Assembly (NCBI RefSeq): GCF_002776525.5
Contig: NC_045436.1
Coordinates: 46,779,552-46,843,551 of the forward strand
Origin: Piliocolobus tephrosceles
Lineage: Eukaryota; Chordata; Mammalia; Primates; Cercopithecidae
DNA: 64,000 nucleotides
Reading direction: 5' to 3'
Position 1 is the first letter of the stretch, and each line of letters starts with the position of its first letter. Both the position numbers and the translations under genes were made by a program. This document shows positions 1-11,050 of the stretch, in pieces. The notes below the pieces were generated by a model, which worked only from the letters and a program-made list of their open reading frames with translations, had not been told where the DNA came from and searched no databases.

Positions 1-280
1 ATTCTCATGCTAGTTTTTTTCTATAACTTTGGTATTTTCTAAGTAGAATATTTGTTGTAATAAAAGTCTATTGCTAGTAAATGTTCTTTATTTCTGTTTG
101 TCTTAAACTGGAGCTTGCTACTGAATGATAATGTTATACAATTCCAACTTGACGGTTTTTCTTTCAGCACTTTGAAGATATTGCTCCACAGTTTTCTGGC
201 TTCTATTGTTACTATTAAGAATTTCACTGTCAGTGTAATTGTCATTTCTTTGGAGTGCTCTGTCTTTTTTTCTGGTCAGG
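1..280 (-). mobile_element. L1M-lineage LINE fragment, antisense
   Basis: The stretch with 'TTTCTTTCAGCACTTTGAAGA' followed by 'TTCTGGCTTCTATTGTT' resembles the antisense of an old mammalian L1M element. It is heavily diverged. The same element appears to resume at about 650 after a block of unrelated sequence. The subfamily is not assigned. Confidence 0.55.
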
Positions 281-649
281 ATAAAGGCTAACCACAAGGA
301 ATAGTGCAGAAACTCAGGAATAGCAGCAACAGAAGTCTAAGTGAGGGAGAACTCACTGGAATTAAGAAGAAGGGAGGCTTTGTGGAGCAGGTCCACATAG
401 AGGGAGCAATGACTTCTGTCAAAAGGTAGAGCCAGTCCTGGGGACCTCACAGGGCAAAAGCGAAGGGCATAAACACCTGGACTCACTCTCCCTCCTCCCT
501 CTGATCTACCTATGATCCACATTGGCTAAGTCCATCAGAAGTCAGGGGTCATTATATGATTGCTGAGATGATTCATACAGGTCAGCTTTCCGAGGGCAGA
601 GAGCATGGTGGAAAAGCTGAGAAGAGTGGATAAAAGTCAACATAAAATA
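281..649. repeat. Unassigned interspersed-repeat-like block inside L1M
   Basis: This block is more GC-rich than its surroundings and interrupts the antisense L1M. It holds phrases such as 'GGGCATAAACACCTGGACTC' and 'CTCTCCCTCCTCCCTCTGATC', which I recall from a mammalian repeat but cannot name. The minus-strand frame at 337-522 lies inside it and shows no recognisable domain. Confidence 0.35.
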
Positions 650-1175
650 TTCAGCCAATTATATTCTCTTTTTTCTTCAAACTTGTCTAGTCATTTTCGA
701 TACTTCTTGCTCCTTTTTTGAATTTTAATTCCGTCTCTTATTTCTTTGGACATTTCATGCATAGTTATTTATGTTTTGTCTGTTAGTTCTGATATCTAAG
801 TCTTGAGGTTCAATAATTTTTGGTTGTCTCTGCTATCTCTTGCTCACTATGGCTTGTTTTCTTGAGTTTATGTTCATTTTTCAATGCGAGCCCACTCTTG
901 TCTAAAATTAATCTCTGCTGTTCTTAAGGGACCTGAGTTGAGGATCTTTTTCTCCAGTGAGGATTTGCATTTTTTTCCTGTAAGATATCATGGACTTCCA
1001 CTAGCCCTCTCTGTCTAAGTAGAGTCTTTTAAACCCTGGACTCATGTAAACGAATGATTATATGAACAGTATTTTAGAGAAGGTTATCAATTTTTTTCGT
1101 GCTCAGAACTATGTTAGAGAGTAACAGATTTCTTCAGCTGTTCCTTTATTGATAGGCAGAAGTCTTCCAGCCCAG
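650..1175 (-). mobile_element. L1M-lineage LINE fragment, antisense (continuation)
   Basis: Degenerate T-rich sequence with phrases like 'TCTTATTTCTTTGGACATTT' and 'GTTAGTTCTGATATCTAAGTC' fits the antisense of the same old L1M as 1-280. No intact reading frame remains. Confidence 0.5.
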
Positions 1176-1544
1176 CTTTTATGAATGATATTTCACTTTT
1201 GAGTATTGCGTATTCTATGTGGGGCTCAGGTCATCCACCAAACATAACATAGATTTAAGGCCTTAATATCTATTCTCATATACCTGGACTTTAAATTCCC
1301 AAAGGCCTAGTTTCCTGGCATTTTATATTTGTCTTATTCTTTTAAAATTTATTTTAATTTTAATTTGCCACGGAGAGATTTTCTTTAATTTCTTGTGAGC
1401 TCAGAATTGTATATGCTATGGCAATTTATCTGAAATGTGGAACTTTGGTGTGAAAGAAGATCATCAGTTCTCCCATTTATTCACCCTTTTTCTTGCCTTT
1501 TCACCCTTTGCAATATCATTTTCCTGATTATCCTTTCAGTTTTG

Positions 1545-1750
1545 GGTACCTCAGAGTTCTGTTCAACTCCCTCTTTCTGTATCACCTTTACACTTACAAA
1601 TTCATTAATATTTAACTCACAAACTACCGTAATCTTTATGTGGGCAGGAATTGTTTTGGTATTTTTTTACCAATATCTCCTTAATGTTTAGCATAATATC
1701 TAGCACATAGTTCTTGTCCAATTCATATGTGTTGAATGAATGAGAGAAAG
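1545..1750 (+). mobile_element. L2 LINE 3' end
   Basis: The segment ends with the L2 3' signature: a 'GGGCAGGAATTG' run, 'TAGCACATAGTTCTTGTCCAATTC' in degenerate form, then 'GTTGAATGAATGAG'. It is ancient and diverged. Sequence on either side (1176-1544 and 1751-3004) shows nothing I can identify. Confidence 0.6.
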
Positions 1751-3004
1751 GAAGAACCATTAACGTTTCTCAATAGAAAATGATTAATACATTTTTCCGT
1801 TGGTAGGGAGGGATAGAACAGCAACAGCATCATAATGGATAAATATTTTCATTTTATTTCAGTTTCCTGAAGTTTGCACTTCTCTTTAGGAAATATATTT
1901 CTGAGTCTAAGTTTTTCTCTACCTTCATGCTATAGACAATGTTAAGTATGTTAACCCCTTTCTTAAAAATATGTATAGCTATAATGTACTTGGGTGAGTT
2001 CTAAATTGTTTCTGTTCATGATGAGACTTTTCACTCTACCCATAGGGATATTATTGCACCTTTTTTGGTGAATGGTAACAAATTATTATTGACTTCTTTC
2101 CAATTTATATGAGGACCTTCTAGTTTGTGTGTGACTTTGTTAAGTTGGATGACTGGACTTGGAGACTTAGGTTCAAGTGGAGCAGATAAAATAAAATTAA
2201 GTTCTGCGAATATTCAGAGAATACAACACTCAAATATGTAGAAGAGCACTTTAAGTGCACAGAGGGAGAGGAGTAGGGTGAAATCTGACTTTATCAATAT
2301 TGCATGGCTCTTATGCTAACAACATGGGGCTGGCTGGTACATTTAAGATTCTTCCCACAGAGGATAGTACGAAGAACAAGCTACTGCTGTGTGGAGTAAA
2401 ACCAAAGACTGACCCTCAAAATAAAGCACTTGTGGCTTTTCCCAACAACAAGCCTAGGAAGTGAATGACTATTAGGCACAGTATGGCAGGACCTGATTTG
2501 TGTTCTACAGTGAGGTTTCGAAGACAATGGTGGGCATAATAGACTTTGGCATAAAAGGCTTTGGCATAATAGGGACTACCGAAAGGCACCAATAGGCCTG
2601 TGCACAAAGAGATGCTGCCGCAAATTTCAGTAGCTACACAGGAAAAGCTATTTCAACAACAGCGACAAGCTTCCAAGAACTTTTAAAGACGAAAATGGTT
2701 ATTGTACTTCATCTGGACTATTTTAAAGAGCTTGCTGGGCCATTCATTCTTTCTGTGTGTTAGAAGGTGAAGAGTTGAGTTTGTGAAGACCAAAGTGGAG
2801 AGAGCTCTTGTCAGAGTGAATGGAAACATAGGCTTAACTGGCTGTGAGTTTCTATAGGGAAACAGCAGTCAAAAAGAACAGTATCTTGGGTAAGGACAGT
2901 GTAACCAAAATATTAGTGAGGCAGAACAAGTTCTGGAGGGCAGATATTATACAATTTTAAGATACTTGAATGGGAAAGTTTTGTTTGTTTGCTTTGGTTT
3001 TATT
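1751..3004. other. No identified feature
   Basis: No repeat family, RNA gene or coding signal recognised. A short imperfect internal repetition, 'CTTTGGCATAAaAGgCTTTGGCATAATAG', lies near 2543-2574. Short frames here have no coding character. Confidence 0.5.
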
Positions 3005-3031
3005 TGTGTGTGCGTGTGTGTGTGTGTGTGT
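3005..3031. repeat. (GT)n microsatellite
   Basis: About 13 GT dinucleotides with one C interruption near the start. The following 720 bases (3032-3750) hold nothing recognised. Confidence 0.9.
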
Positions 3032-3750
3032 TTGGTTTAATGAATACAATTTAGCATTAGAAGAATGGAAAAGGGGACAGGATTCAGTGCCTACTGGGAC
3101 TCAGATTTGGGGACATCAGGCAAAATCTGCAAGGACAAACCTAAAGGACATGTATTTCTTAGGTAAAAGGCTGAAGCCAATGCTATTGATTCTTGTGCAG
3201 TGTTGTCCTGAAATGCAAGAATGGTAAAAAATGAAGAACTTGGCTCATGAAACTTAAAGTATAGCTTAGCCTCATTCCCTTGTGCAGCCAAATCAATTTA
3301 CAAACTTAATCAGCTGAATTCTAGGGAAAAGATATATCATGTTCAAATTTTGGTTGTCAGAGCTGGAAAAAGAAAGATGCGATTACCGTTTCTCATATAT
3401 GTATATATTTCATGGATGAATTTGTTGAGTAACTTTTACTCAAGCTATTTGCATCAAAATTACATTTGAGCCTATCAATGGCAATGTGACAACACAATCA
3501 AATTAAAAATCAGTGTTTAGAACAGGGTACATAAACAAAGGAACATGTGAAAAGAGACTTTTATTTTCCATATCTGTAAAACACGAGATAAGACAAAGGG
3601 TTATTGAGATCTCTTCTAACTTAAGCATTATGGGACTTTTAGACTCTACATTTTACATTTTAGTTCTTATTTCTTCTTTGCTGTACCCTATATTATAGCC
3701 CAGTAAGACTACTTGATTTTTCCCAAAGACATCTCCTATTTTTTTATATT

Positions 3751-4015
3751 TTATCCTTTCAGAGCACTTTTCTATTCCAATTCTGCCTCTCGAAATTCTA
3801 CCCATACTTTAAGGTCCAACACAGTTCATATATCAGCTTTTCCATAAAGCTCTCCCCATATCCTCTAACTCAAGGTGACCTCTAGGTGCTACACACAAAA
3901 GTACTTGTGACTCTAATACTCTTTACATGCTTCTTTATAGTATGGTTATTTCTTTACATGCCCACTCTTAATAACTCTATTAGCTTATAAGCTTCTTGGG
4001 GTCAGAGATTCCACT
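3751..4015 (+). mobile_element. L2 LINE 3' portion
   Basis: The segment shows the L2 order: 'AAAGCTCTCCCCATATCCTCT' where the consensus has the 'gaagccttccctgacc' region, a T-rich middle, and then 'TAAGCTTCTTGGGGTCAGAGA' corresponding to the conserved 'gagctccttgagggcaggga' motif. Confidence 0.6.
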
Positions 4016-4029
4016 GTCGGATTTTCAAT

Positions 4030-4085
4030 GATACATGATATGATATGATGATGTGATACATATATATGTGTATATATATAGTGCC
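4030..4085. repeat. AT-rich alternating tract
   Basis: A 'GATATGATATGATGATGTGATAC' run is followed by 'ATATATATGTGTATATATATA', a low-complexity tract. From 4086 to 5147 I see no recognisable element. Confidence 0.7.
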
Positions 4086-5147
4086 TTTGCACATATATGT
4101 TGACTAGAAAGTTTAGAAAGAAAACAACTTTCTGGTAATAAAGTCAACTAAAGTTACAGTAAAATCTCCAACCTATGCAATACATTTAGTGAAAATATTC
4201 AAATTTTGTGATTTAGCATCTAAAACAAGTGAATGGGAACTTTTCTGGACATCTCTATTTCCAGATATGATAAGTTAGATTATCAATATTTACATTATAG
4301 TAATTCCAGTAACCACATCCTCTCTTGAAACAAAAGTACTAAAGCAAAAGAAAGGCAAGAGAAGTCAAAGGGAAGAAAATAACCTATTGCATTCACAAAA
4401 TGCAAATAGCCTGCCCTTTAAAATATGTCAAAGGAGCATGGTTACTAAAAATGTCTGACATGTACTTTAGCTCATCAGTGAGAACTAGCACACAAATCCA
4501 AGGATGCAGTGCTATTTCACAAGGTTGTCATAATATTTTTCTCCTGCAGTGTACTTTCTAGTTTAAATTCTCTAGTGCCAAAGTGAAAAAAAAACTTTAA
4601 AAAAAGTCCTCAACACTTTGTCAATGAAAGTATTTGCAAACCCAAAGACAAATATTTCCATTTTAAACAATGTATTTCCAATTTATATTATAAAAATTAA
4701 GATATGATTTTTTAAGTTCTAGACTTCTTTAACAATAAAGGATCCTTTTTATTTAAAAAATTCATTTCTATAAAGTAGAATAATGTTGAGGTAATCAAAC
4801 CGTCTTTTTGAGAGAGGCATTCAACCCTTGTATCTGAATAAAGAAATGGGGAAAATGAATCAGAGTTGAGGTTGCTATGACAGCTCATAACTAAAGAAAT
4901 TCATTTTTCTGATACTGTGCAGAGAAAGCTTCTGGATTGTGCCTTTGAAGGGAGTGATTCATACCAGAAAAGCCATGGCTCTTGGAGTTAGAATTAGAGT
5001 TATGGTTAACGCTCAACTTTAAAGTAATTGCTTATTTAATTGAATAGGTTCAAGGCAACACTTAACAACTACTCTTAGCCTATTAGAGAGTATTTTAGAG
5101 TCATGATGATTTAGAGGATGACAAGGTGGAAAAGAGCCTAGGGAACT

Positions 5148-5735
5148 ATTTTAGCCAGGGTTCTCCAGAGAAATAGAATCAGTAGGAGAAAGAGATAGAG
5201 ATAGATAGAGATAGAGGGAGATAGATAGATAGATAGATATTAGATAGATAGATAGATAGATAGCTAGCTAGCTAAAAGAGGATGTATTATGGGAATTGCT
5301 CACATTACTATGCAGGCCAAGAAGTTCCACAATCTGCCATCTGCAAGCTGGAGATCTAGGAAAGTGAATGGTATAATTCAGTCTGAGTCCAAACGCCTAA
5401 GAACATGGGGGGCCGTGGTATAAGTCCCAGAGTCTGAAGGCCTGGGAACCAGGAGCTACCATGTTCAAGGCAGGAGGAGATGCATATATCAGCTCAAGCA
5501 GAAAGAATGACTTTGTACTTTTTCTCACCTTTTGTTCTATTCAGGCCCTCAATGGATTGGATGATGCCTTCTCACATTGGTGAGGGTGGATCTTTATTAT
5601 TCAGTGTAGTAATTCTGTGCTAATCTCTTCCAGAATCACCCTCACTGATACACCCAGAAATAATGTTTTCTGGCTATCTGGGTATCCCTTAGCTCAATCA
5701 AGTTGACACACAAAAATAACCGTAATAACCATCAC
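5148..5735 (-). mobile_element. ERVL-type LTR (MLT2-like), antisense
   Basis: The plus strand opens with 'AGCCAGGGTTCTCCAGAGAAA' and closes with 'CAAGTTGACACACAAAAATAACC', the two ends of an MLT2-class ERVL LTR read backwards. Between them are 'CACAATCTGCCATCTGCAAGCTGGAGA' in family form and 'GGCCCTCAATGGATTGGATGATGCC'. A GATA microsatellite has grown near its 3' (plus-strand left) end. No internal viral sequence follows, so it is a solitary LTR relic. The subfamily is from memory. Confidence 0.65.
5192..5274. repeat. (GATA)n microsatellite with GCTA tail
   Basis: Interrupted GATA/TAGA repeats end in three TAGC units. It lies inside the MLT2-like LTR, where the family consensus is already rich in 'TATC' units, so it probably expanded from that seed. 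It is likely polymorphic. Confidence 0.9.
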
Positions 5736-6349
5736 AAGGACTGACTGTTCTTACACAGTGCAACCTTTGCTTTCCCATCGGAGCCTCCAAGAATAAGGAG
5801 AATAGCTTTCATCAAAACACTATCATTCCAACTGGAACAATCAAAAGTCAGTTTGTGTCCTAAAGACAGCATACATTTTTGTGAATTAGTTTTGAAAGTA
5901 GAGATAATTTGGAAGACAAAATATTTAATGACTTATATGACCTAAAAACAGCAATAAAGCTGTTAATGGAAAATGAATCTTCTTCATTTAGCATTATCAA
6001 GATTAATAGAAATTTAATCTATGATTTCAAAAAGACTACATGTAAAATTGTGTCATCATCTTTACTCAAGTGCATTGTTTTGGGAGTGAACAGATGCTAT
6101 TATATTTTCGCAATATTTTTACATCTTTTATTATTATTATTAATTATTATTTTATTTCAGATGCTTTGGAAGTATTTTACATCTTAATGGTTTGTGTTCA
6201 TGTTAGAAGAAAGTACTTTTTGAAGAGGTATAAATGCTGTGAAAGAGAAATAAATGAACAATGTTATCACTATATTATGCTACTATGAAAAGTTCACTTC
6301 ATTAATATCTTGGGGAAAATATTTTAGTTTGCTTCACCCAATACTTCTG
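5736..6349. other. No identified feature
   Basis: AT-rich sequence with a TTA-rich run at 6122-6165. Two overlapping plus-strand frames (5909-6187 and 6070-6288) have low-complexity AT-driven composition and no recognisable domain, so I treat them as chance. Confidence 0.5.
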
Positions 6350-6715
6350 ACTCTCTGCCTTCTGAGCTTCACAGGATTGTACTTCCTAGCCACTTGTGGG
6401 TGGGTGGCCAAGTGACTAGTTCTGACCAGTGACTTGTGATCTAAAGTGGCCTTTGTGTCACTTCTTTATCTGAGCATTTAACTGCCAGTGTGTCACCCTC
6501 CAGAGCTCTTCTGTTTGTCCTTTGCTATGATTACAGATACCTTTTGAGATGGTGGCCGCTCTGTCAACCCTGATCCAAGAGTGGGAGATGCAGAGCGGGT
6601 CCTAGAGCCAACCCATGAGAAACATGTGTAGTGAATGAGAAAGAAACCTCTGTAAAAAGACAGGAAGATTTTGGAATTGTTTGTGAACATATAACCCTGT
6701 GTAGTGACTGAAACA
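6350..6715 (+). mobile_element. Old LTR-like repeat (MaLR/ERVL class, unassigned)
   Basis: 'CCAAGTGACTAGTTCTGACCAG' early and 'GAATGAGAAAGAAACCTCTGT' late correspond in order to an LTR family that I recall ending with 'gtgagaaataaacctctattgtgttaag'. The likely polyadenylation area is degraded here. No coding content. Confidence 0.4.
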
Positions 6716-6851
6716 GAAGGAATTCCAAATTGTAAGACTAGGTTAGGAGACTATGTAAAAAAAAAGGAGAGAATGTCCACTGTTATTGTTGAGGGGATCT
6801 GAGTCACCTTTTTCATGTAACAGAAGGCAATATATTCTAATGCTTAAGGAC

Positions 6852-7192
6852 TGTCTGGTCCTATCCTTTTTGGCACCAGGGACCAGTTTCATGGAAGACA
6901 GTTTTACATGGATGGAGTCAGGGGTAGTGCAGACAGTTTCATTATGAAACTGTTCCACCTCAGATCATTAGGCATTAGATTCTCATAAGGAGTGCATCCC
7001 AGGTCCCTTGCATGCAGAGTTCACAATGGGGTTTGCACTCCTATGAGAATCCAATTTTGCCACTGATCTGACAGGAGGCAGAGCTCAGGTGGTAATGCTC
7101 ACTCTCTTGCAGCTCACCTCCTGCTATTTGGTCTGGTGTTCAACAGGCCACGGACTCATACTGGTCCATAGCCCAGGGGCTGGGAAACTCTG
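6852..7192 (+). mobile_element. Non-autonomous hAT-Charlie element (MER1-like), copy 1
   Basis: The order 'TTTTTGGCACCAGGGACCAG', 'ATGAAACTGTTCCACCTCAGA', 'CTGATCTGACAGGAGGCAGAG' and 'CAACAGGCCACGGACTC' defines a family seen again at 55722-56062. Length is about 340 bp and the termini resemble hAT ends (CAG...CTG). The flanks 'CTTAAGGA' and 'CTTTAAGG' are a possible decayed 8-bp target duplication. The family name is a best guess; the shared identity of the two copies is seen directly. Confidence 0.7.
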
Positions 7193-7204
7193 CTTTAAGG
7201 CACC

Positions 7205-7325
7205 GAGTGTAAGCCATTGTTTCCTCTTGTAGAAATGGGAGTGATCACCTTAGCACTTACCTCCTGAAGTTGTGATGATTAAATGATAATGCACTTAAAG
7301 TGCTCGGCATAGTACTGCACGGTAA
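7205..7325 (+). mobile_element. MIR SINE fragment
   Basis: 'TTTCCTCTTGTAGAAATGGGAGTGAT', 'GTGATGATTAAATGATAATGCA' and 'AAAGTGCTCGGCATAGTACTGCAC' follow the MIR core and 3' region in order. The hAT element immediately upstream appears to have landed at its edge. Confidence 0.7.
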
Positions 7326-7444
7326 ACACACCGTGAGCTTTAGGTTTTACTGGTTTTTGTGGTTAGAGTTGAAAGGAATCTTGAATTCTTCTGGCCAAAC
7401 TTCCCAGCCATTTGAGATACCACTTTTGTAATGTTTTTGGTGGG

Positions 7445-7630
7445 TAGCTCTTCAGCTTTTGCTTAAAATCTCCAATGACAGCAAACTCACTTCCTTGTGA
7501 GGCAGCTGGAACTTCTTCCATATGTGGGAATGAAGACCATCTTCCCATGGCTTCCACCTATCGGTTCTCACCCTGGCCTTTAGGGACACACAGGTAAAAT
7601 CGAATTTTCCTTCCACAAAATACTGCTAGT
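7445..7630 (+). mobile_element. CR1/L3-like ancient LINE fragment
   Basis: 'AATGACAGCAAACTCACTTCC', 'TGTGAGGCAGC', 'CTTCCACCTAT' and 'GGGACACACAGGTAAAATC' match the order of a CR1/L3 3' region. It is very diverged, so the call is tentative. Confidence 0.45.
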
Positions 7631-7754
7631 TCCTTTGCCCAATCATTAGTTGAGAAGACTTCCCCATACCCTCACTTCTTCTTTGATGTGACAGTGACTC
7701 CTTTTGGTGTGTGTCTAGACTGAAATACAGACTGCTGTACCAGCATAACAGTCA

Positions 7755-7865
7755 GACTAGTGCTTGTTGAGGGCTCACTACCTGCCAGGCTGTGTTCTCT
7801 CCACAATTCTATGAAGTAATTCTTGTTATTATATTCAATTTATATTTAAGAAACTGAGAAAAGTA
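7755..7865 (-). mobile_element. MIR SINE fragment, antisense
   Basis: 'TTGAGGGCTCACTACCTGCCAGGCTGTGTTC' in degenerate form and 'TCTATGAAGTAATTCTTGTTATTAT...AAGAAACTGAG' follow antisense MIR order. Confidence 0.6.
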
Positions 7866-7869
7866 AAAA

Positions 7870-8895
7870 AGATATCATTCTATTTGTTTATTTTTGAATA
7901 CATAGGAAAATATTTGTATATCTAGTTATAACTGGAAATCCACAAAATAAACAATAAAATAAAAAATATGTTAGGTAAGGCTACATAGTTATGGCAATTT
8001 GAAAAATAAAATATACCTACTAATATCATGTTAATATTAATTAGGTAACCAATAATATAATGTAGAAAATGTACATTATTGCTATGCTTATATTAGTAAC
8101 ATTTTGGATTATTCTAAGCAACAAAGAAAGAAAGTTGTCCTCCAAAAAAGGTATAGCCACCATGTGGTATCATTTTAATTAGGGCAGTGTGTATTTCTAA
8201 TATAATGTAAGAAAATAGAAAACTGACTAAAATATAAATCTAACTGCTCCATGAGAAAGTAGTATATAAATCAAATAAATAAATCCACTCAAGAGAACTT
8301 AGGCTCTAAAAATGTGAACTTAAAATAAAGAAGCAATTGACCAAGTTCTCAAGAGGCATAATTCCTAGAGAAATAACTGACCAAACAGGAGCAAGCCTGC
8401 ATATTGTGAAGATAATTCACACAGCTTGCTAATAAAATGCAGGAGACAGATAAAATTCTTAACTGACTATAACCAGTATAAAGTTGTAATAGAAATCATG
8501 AGAAAGCAACCACTTAAAATCCATCAAATACACAAGATTGACTTTATAAGACAAAACATTGAAATTAGAATAAAAGGACTCAGACTAAGCTAAACAAATT
8601 CTTTCCTTAAACTTCGAGGATCAACTTTTCTACATTAAAAACAAACAAGAAAAGAAAGCCAACTGGTTATACATACAGAAAAGGAGCAAAGGGAGAAACT
8701 GTTACAATACATTGCAATCCTTCATTTGAATAAAGCATTTCTATTTTCCTTCTCAACACCATCACAGCTTGGATGGGCAATGAATTGGCCAACTGAAATA
8801 TGGAAAGTTCTGCCTTTGTATACAACGTATTTGTAATTCTAAGAACTTACTCAAAATTTATTACATTTATGTGACCTCAAAATGAGGGAGGATTT
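7870..8895. other. No identified feature
   Basis: AT-rich sequence with no recognised repeat, RNA gene or reading frame of note. Confidence 0.5.
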
Positions 8896-9330
8896 TGTCT
8901 TAGTCCATTTTGTGTTGATATAGAGGAATACTTGAGGCTGGATAATTTATAAATAAAAGAGGTTTATTTGACTCACAATTCTGCAGGCTATACAAGCAGC
9001 ATGGTGCCAGCATCTGCTGTGAGGGCCTCAACTGTTTCCACTCATGGCAGAAGAGGAAGGGGAATCAGCAAGTGCAGAGATCACATGGTAAGAGGGGAAG
9101 TGAGAGAGAGAAAGCAAGGGAAGGGAGGGAGGTGCCAGGCTCTTTTTAACAGCCAGCTCTTGTGGGAATTAATAGAGCAAGAGCTCATTCACTCTCCCTT
9201 CCCCAGAGAGGGCATCTATTTTTGGGGAATCCATCCTCATGACCCAAAGACCTTTCATCAGGCCCCATCTCTAACACTGGGATAAGACTTCAACATGGGG
9301 TTTAGGAGGATGAATCCCTAAACTACAGCA
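8896..9330 (-). mobile_element. MaLR solo LTR (MST-like), antisense
   Basis: The element runs from 'TGTCTTAGTCCATTTTGTG' to 'AACTACAGCA'. Inside are 'GGATAATTTATAAATAAAAGAGG', 'CTGCAGGCTATACAAGCAGCATGGTGCCAGC' and 'CCCATCTCTAACACTGG' in the order of a reverse-oriented MST/THE1-type LTR. Its 435-bp length matches a full MST LTR. The flanks are GATTT (8891-8895) and CATTT (9331-9335), a five-base target duplication with one substitution. No internal sequence, so it is a solo LTR. A frame at 8968-9285 is an incidental reading of this LTR. Confidence 0.8.
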
Positions 9331-9681
9331 CATTTATTCCAATATAATCTAAATTAAGCCCAAATAATTCAGGTTTTGAGACAATAGCCTAATCTGGAGG
9401 TACACTGTTTTGTGTTGGTCTTTCAGGAGCAGAGCCTGAGAAAAGGATTCAGGTGCCATTATTTATTGAGGGAATGCTCTTCAGAAAGAGGATATGAGGG
9501 AGGACGTGATGCAGGCTGGTGAAGGAAGGGTGGTTTCAAGTAAATTTTAGCCTTGGCTAGAGGTAGATTCACTGTGGGACTGAGGAGAGGGACTGTGGAG
9601 GAATGAAACACACCATAAGCCACGTTATACTTTGAATTGTCAGCCAAGGGTGTCCGTCAATCATTGGCTATGAACTCTATG

Positions 9682-9684
<3 letters not shown>

Positions 9685-9717
<33 letters not shown>
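9685..9717. repeat. (GT)n microsatellite
   Basis: Sixteen uninterrupted TG dinucleotides. Sequence between the MaLR LTR and this tract, and from 9718 to 10439, shows nothing I can name. Confidence 0.95.
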
Positions 9718-9719
<2 letters not shown>

Positions 9720-10439
9720 CTTCCCTGGTGAGGTGGCCCCCTATTGGCATGGCACTGGCCTCATAAAGAAAGATCTGGACAGGACATCAATATAACCTCT
9801 ACCACATACATATTTGAATTTTGGTTTTACCAACTTACTATGGCCTTCAGAAATACATTTTCTATATGCCTTTCCAGAGAGAAAAGGAATGCGGATAGAA
9901 TTTGCAGCACAAAAATTATACTAGTGTTTCACCCAGATTGGTAGATAGCTGTAGATCTAGATGAAGTGGGTAACAGCCTTCATTTTGAATTCCAGTTTCA
10001 TAATCCCCTAAGGTTCACTTTGAATTTTCTAGTTGCCATGTTAAGACCTCCCATTTTGTGTGCTCAGTTTCTGGCTTTGTTGCTTGGTGACTCAAATGTG
10101 AATTAGACCCTATGTTCCGCTCTCAGTAGGGACAGATCTTTACAAGTTGGTTAGAAATGCATGAAACTTCTCAGCACAATTTCTGCAGGCCATGTGACAA
10201 GGACAAGGTAAGGACTAGGAGAGCCCTGGATGTAGCCCTTTAGGCCTTTTGGTCTGTCTTTGAAAGGGAAATTGTTTACTCAAGCTGTTAAACCTGTTTG
10301 TTCATCTGTATATACTCCGTCCTCAGTTCTTGATCTTTTTTTAACACCAAAGAATTTCTACCCCAAAGGGTGGGAATACAAGTATTCGGGCCTCTCTTCC
10401 TTCTAGAGTAAATACTAAAGAGTAATCCCAGCACATAGT

Positions 10440-10620
10440 GTATGGCCAGAGTCCTTCATCTCTCAACAAACATTCATCTTGAGCCTATGGGAGCCAACTG
10501 CTCTTTTGGTGCTGGGTATAAAGCAATACACCAAATTAAAAAAGTGCTTGTTCTCTTGGCATTCACATGCTAGTGGACTAAAAACTCATAAGCAAATATG
10601 ATATCAGTGGAAGAGATACA
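10440..10620 (+). mobile_element. L2-class LINE-like fragment
   Basis: 'TCAACAAACATTCATCTTGAGCC', 'GTGCTGGGTATAAAGCAATACACC' and 'ATTCACATGCTAGTGGAC' follow the widespread 'aacaaatatttattgagc...ggcactggggatacagcagtgaac...acattctagtggg' consensus. The same family recurs at 18548, 25050 and 37430. L2 assignment is from memory. Confidence 0.55.
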
Positions 10621-11026
10621 CTATGGGTAAAAATGTAACAGAATGAAGTTACAAATAAAACAGGAATGTTGAGTGGTTGCTATTTTATATAAACTAATAA
10701 GAGTGAGGGGCTCTCTAATGTGGGAACAACTGAACATGACCTGAAAGAGTTGTGGTGGTAGGAGGAGAAGAGAGTTGTAAGCAGCAGACATAGCACTTGA
10801 AAGTATATAGAGGCAGCTACTGGTTACAGGAATGGGGGCAGGAGGTGACCCCAGGAGCTCACCTAGCCACAAAGTTTTTTTATTGCTAATGCTGTATCAA
10901 TTTCCTTTCCATGTTGTCAATGAAATGTTTATAATATTTTGAAGTATATTATTTACTTTATTTAAATTTTGATTCCTATAGAAATTGTAATTCTGCTGAA
11001 ATATAGATATGGATAGAACTGGAAAT

Positions 11027-11050
11027 ACACACACACACACAAACACACAC
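11027..11050. repeat. (CA)n microsatellite
   Basis: CA dinucleotides with one AAAC interruption. The stretch 11051-12514 is AT-rich with no recognised element; frames there are short and unremarkable. Confidence 0.85.

Noticed and set aside
5192..5274. Regular short repeats considered as a CRISPR-like array
   Set aside because: Four-base units without spacers in a primate genome; a simple microsatellite.
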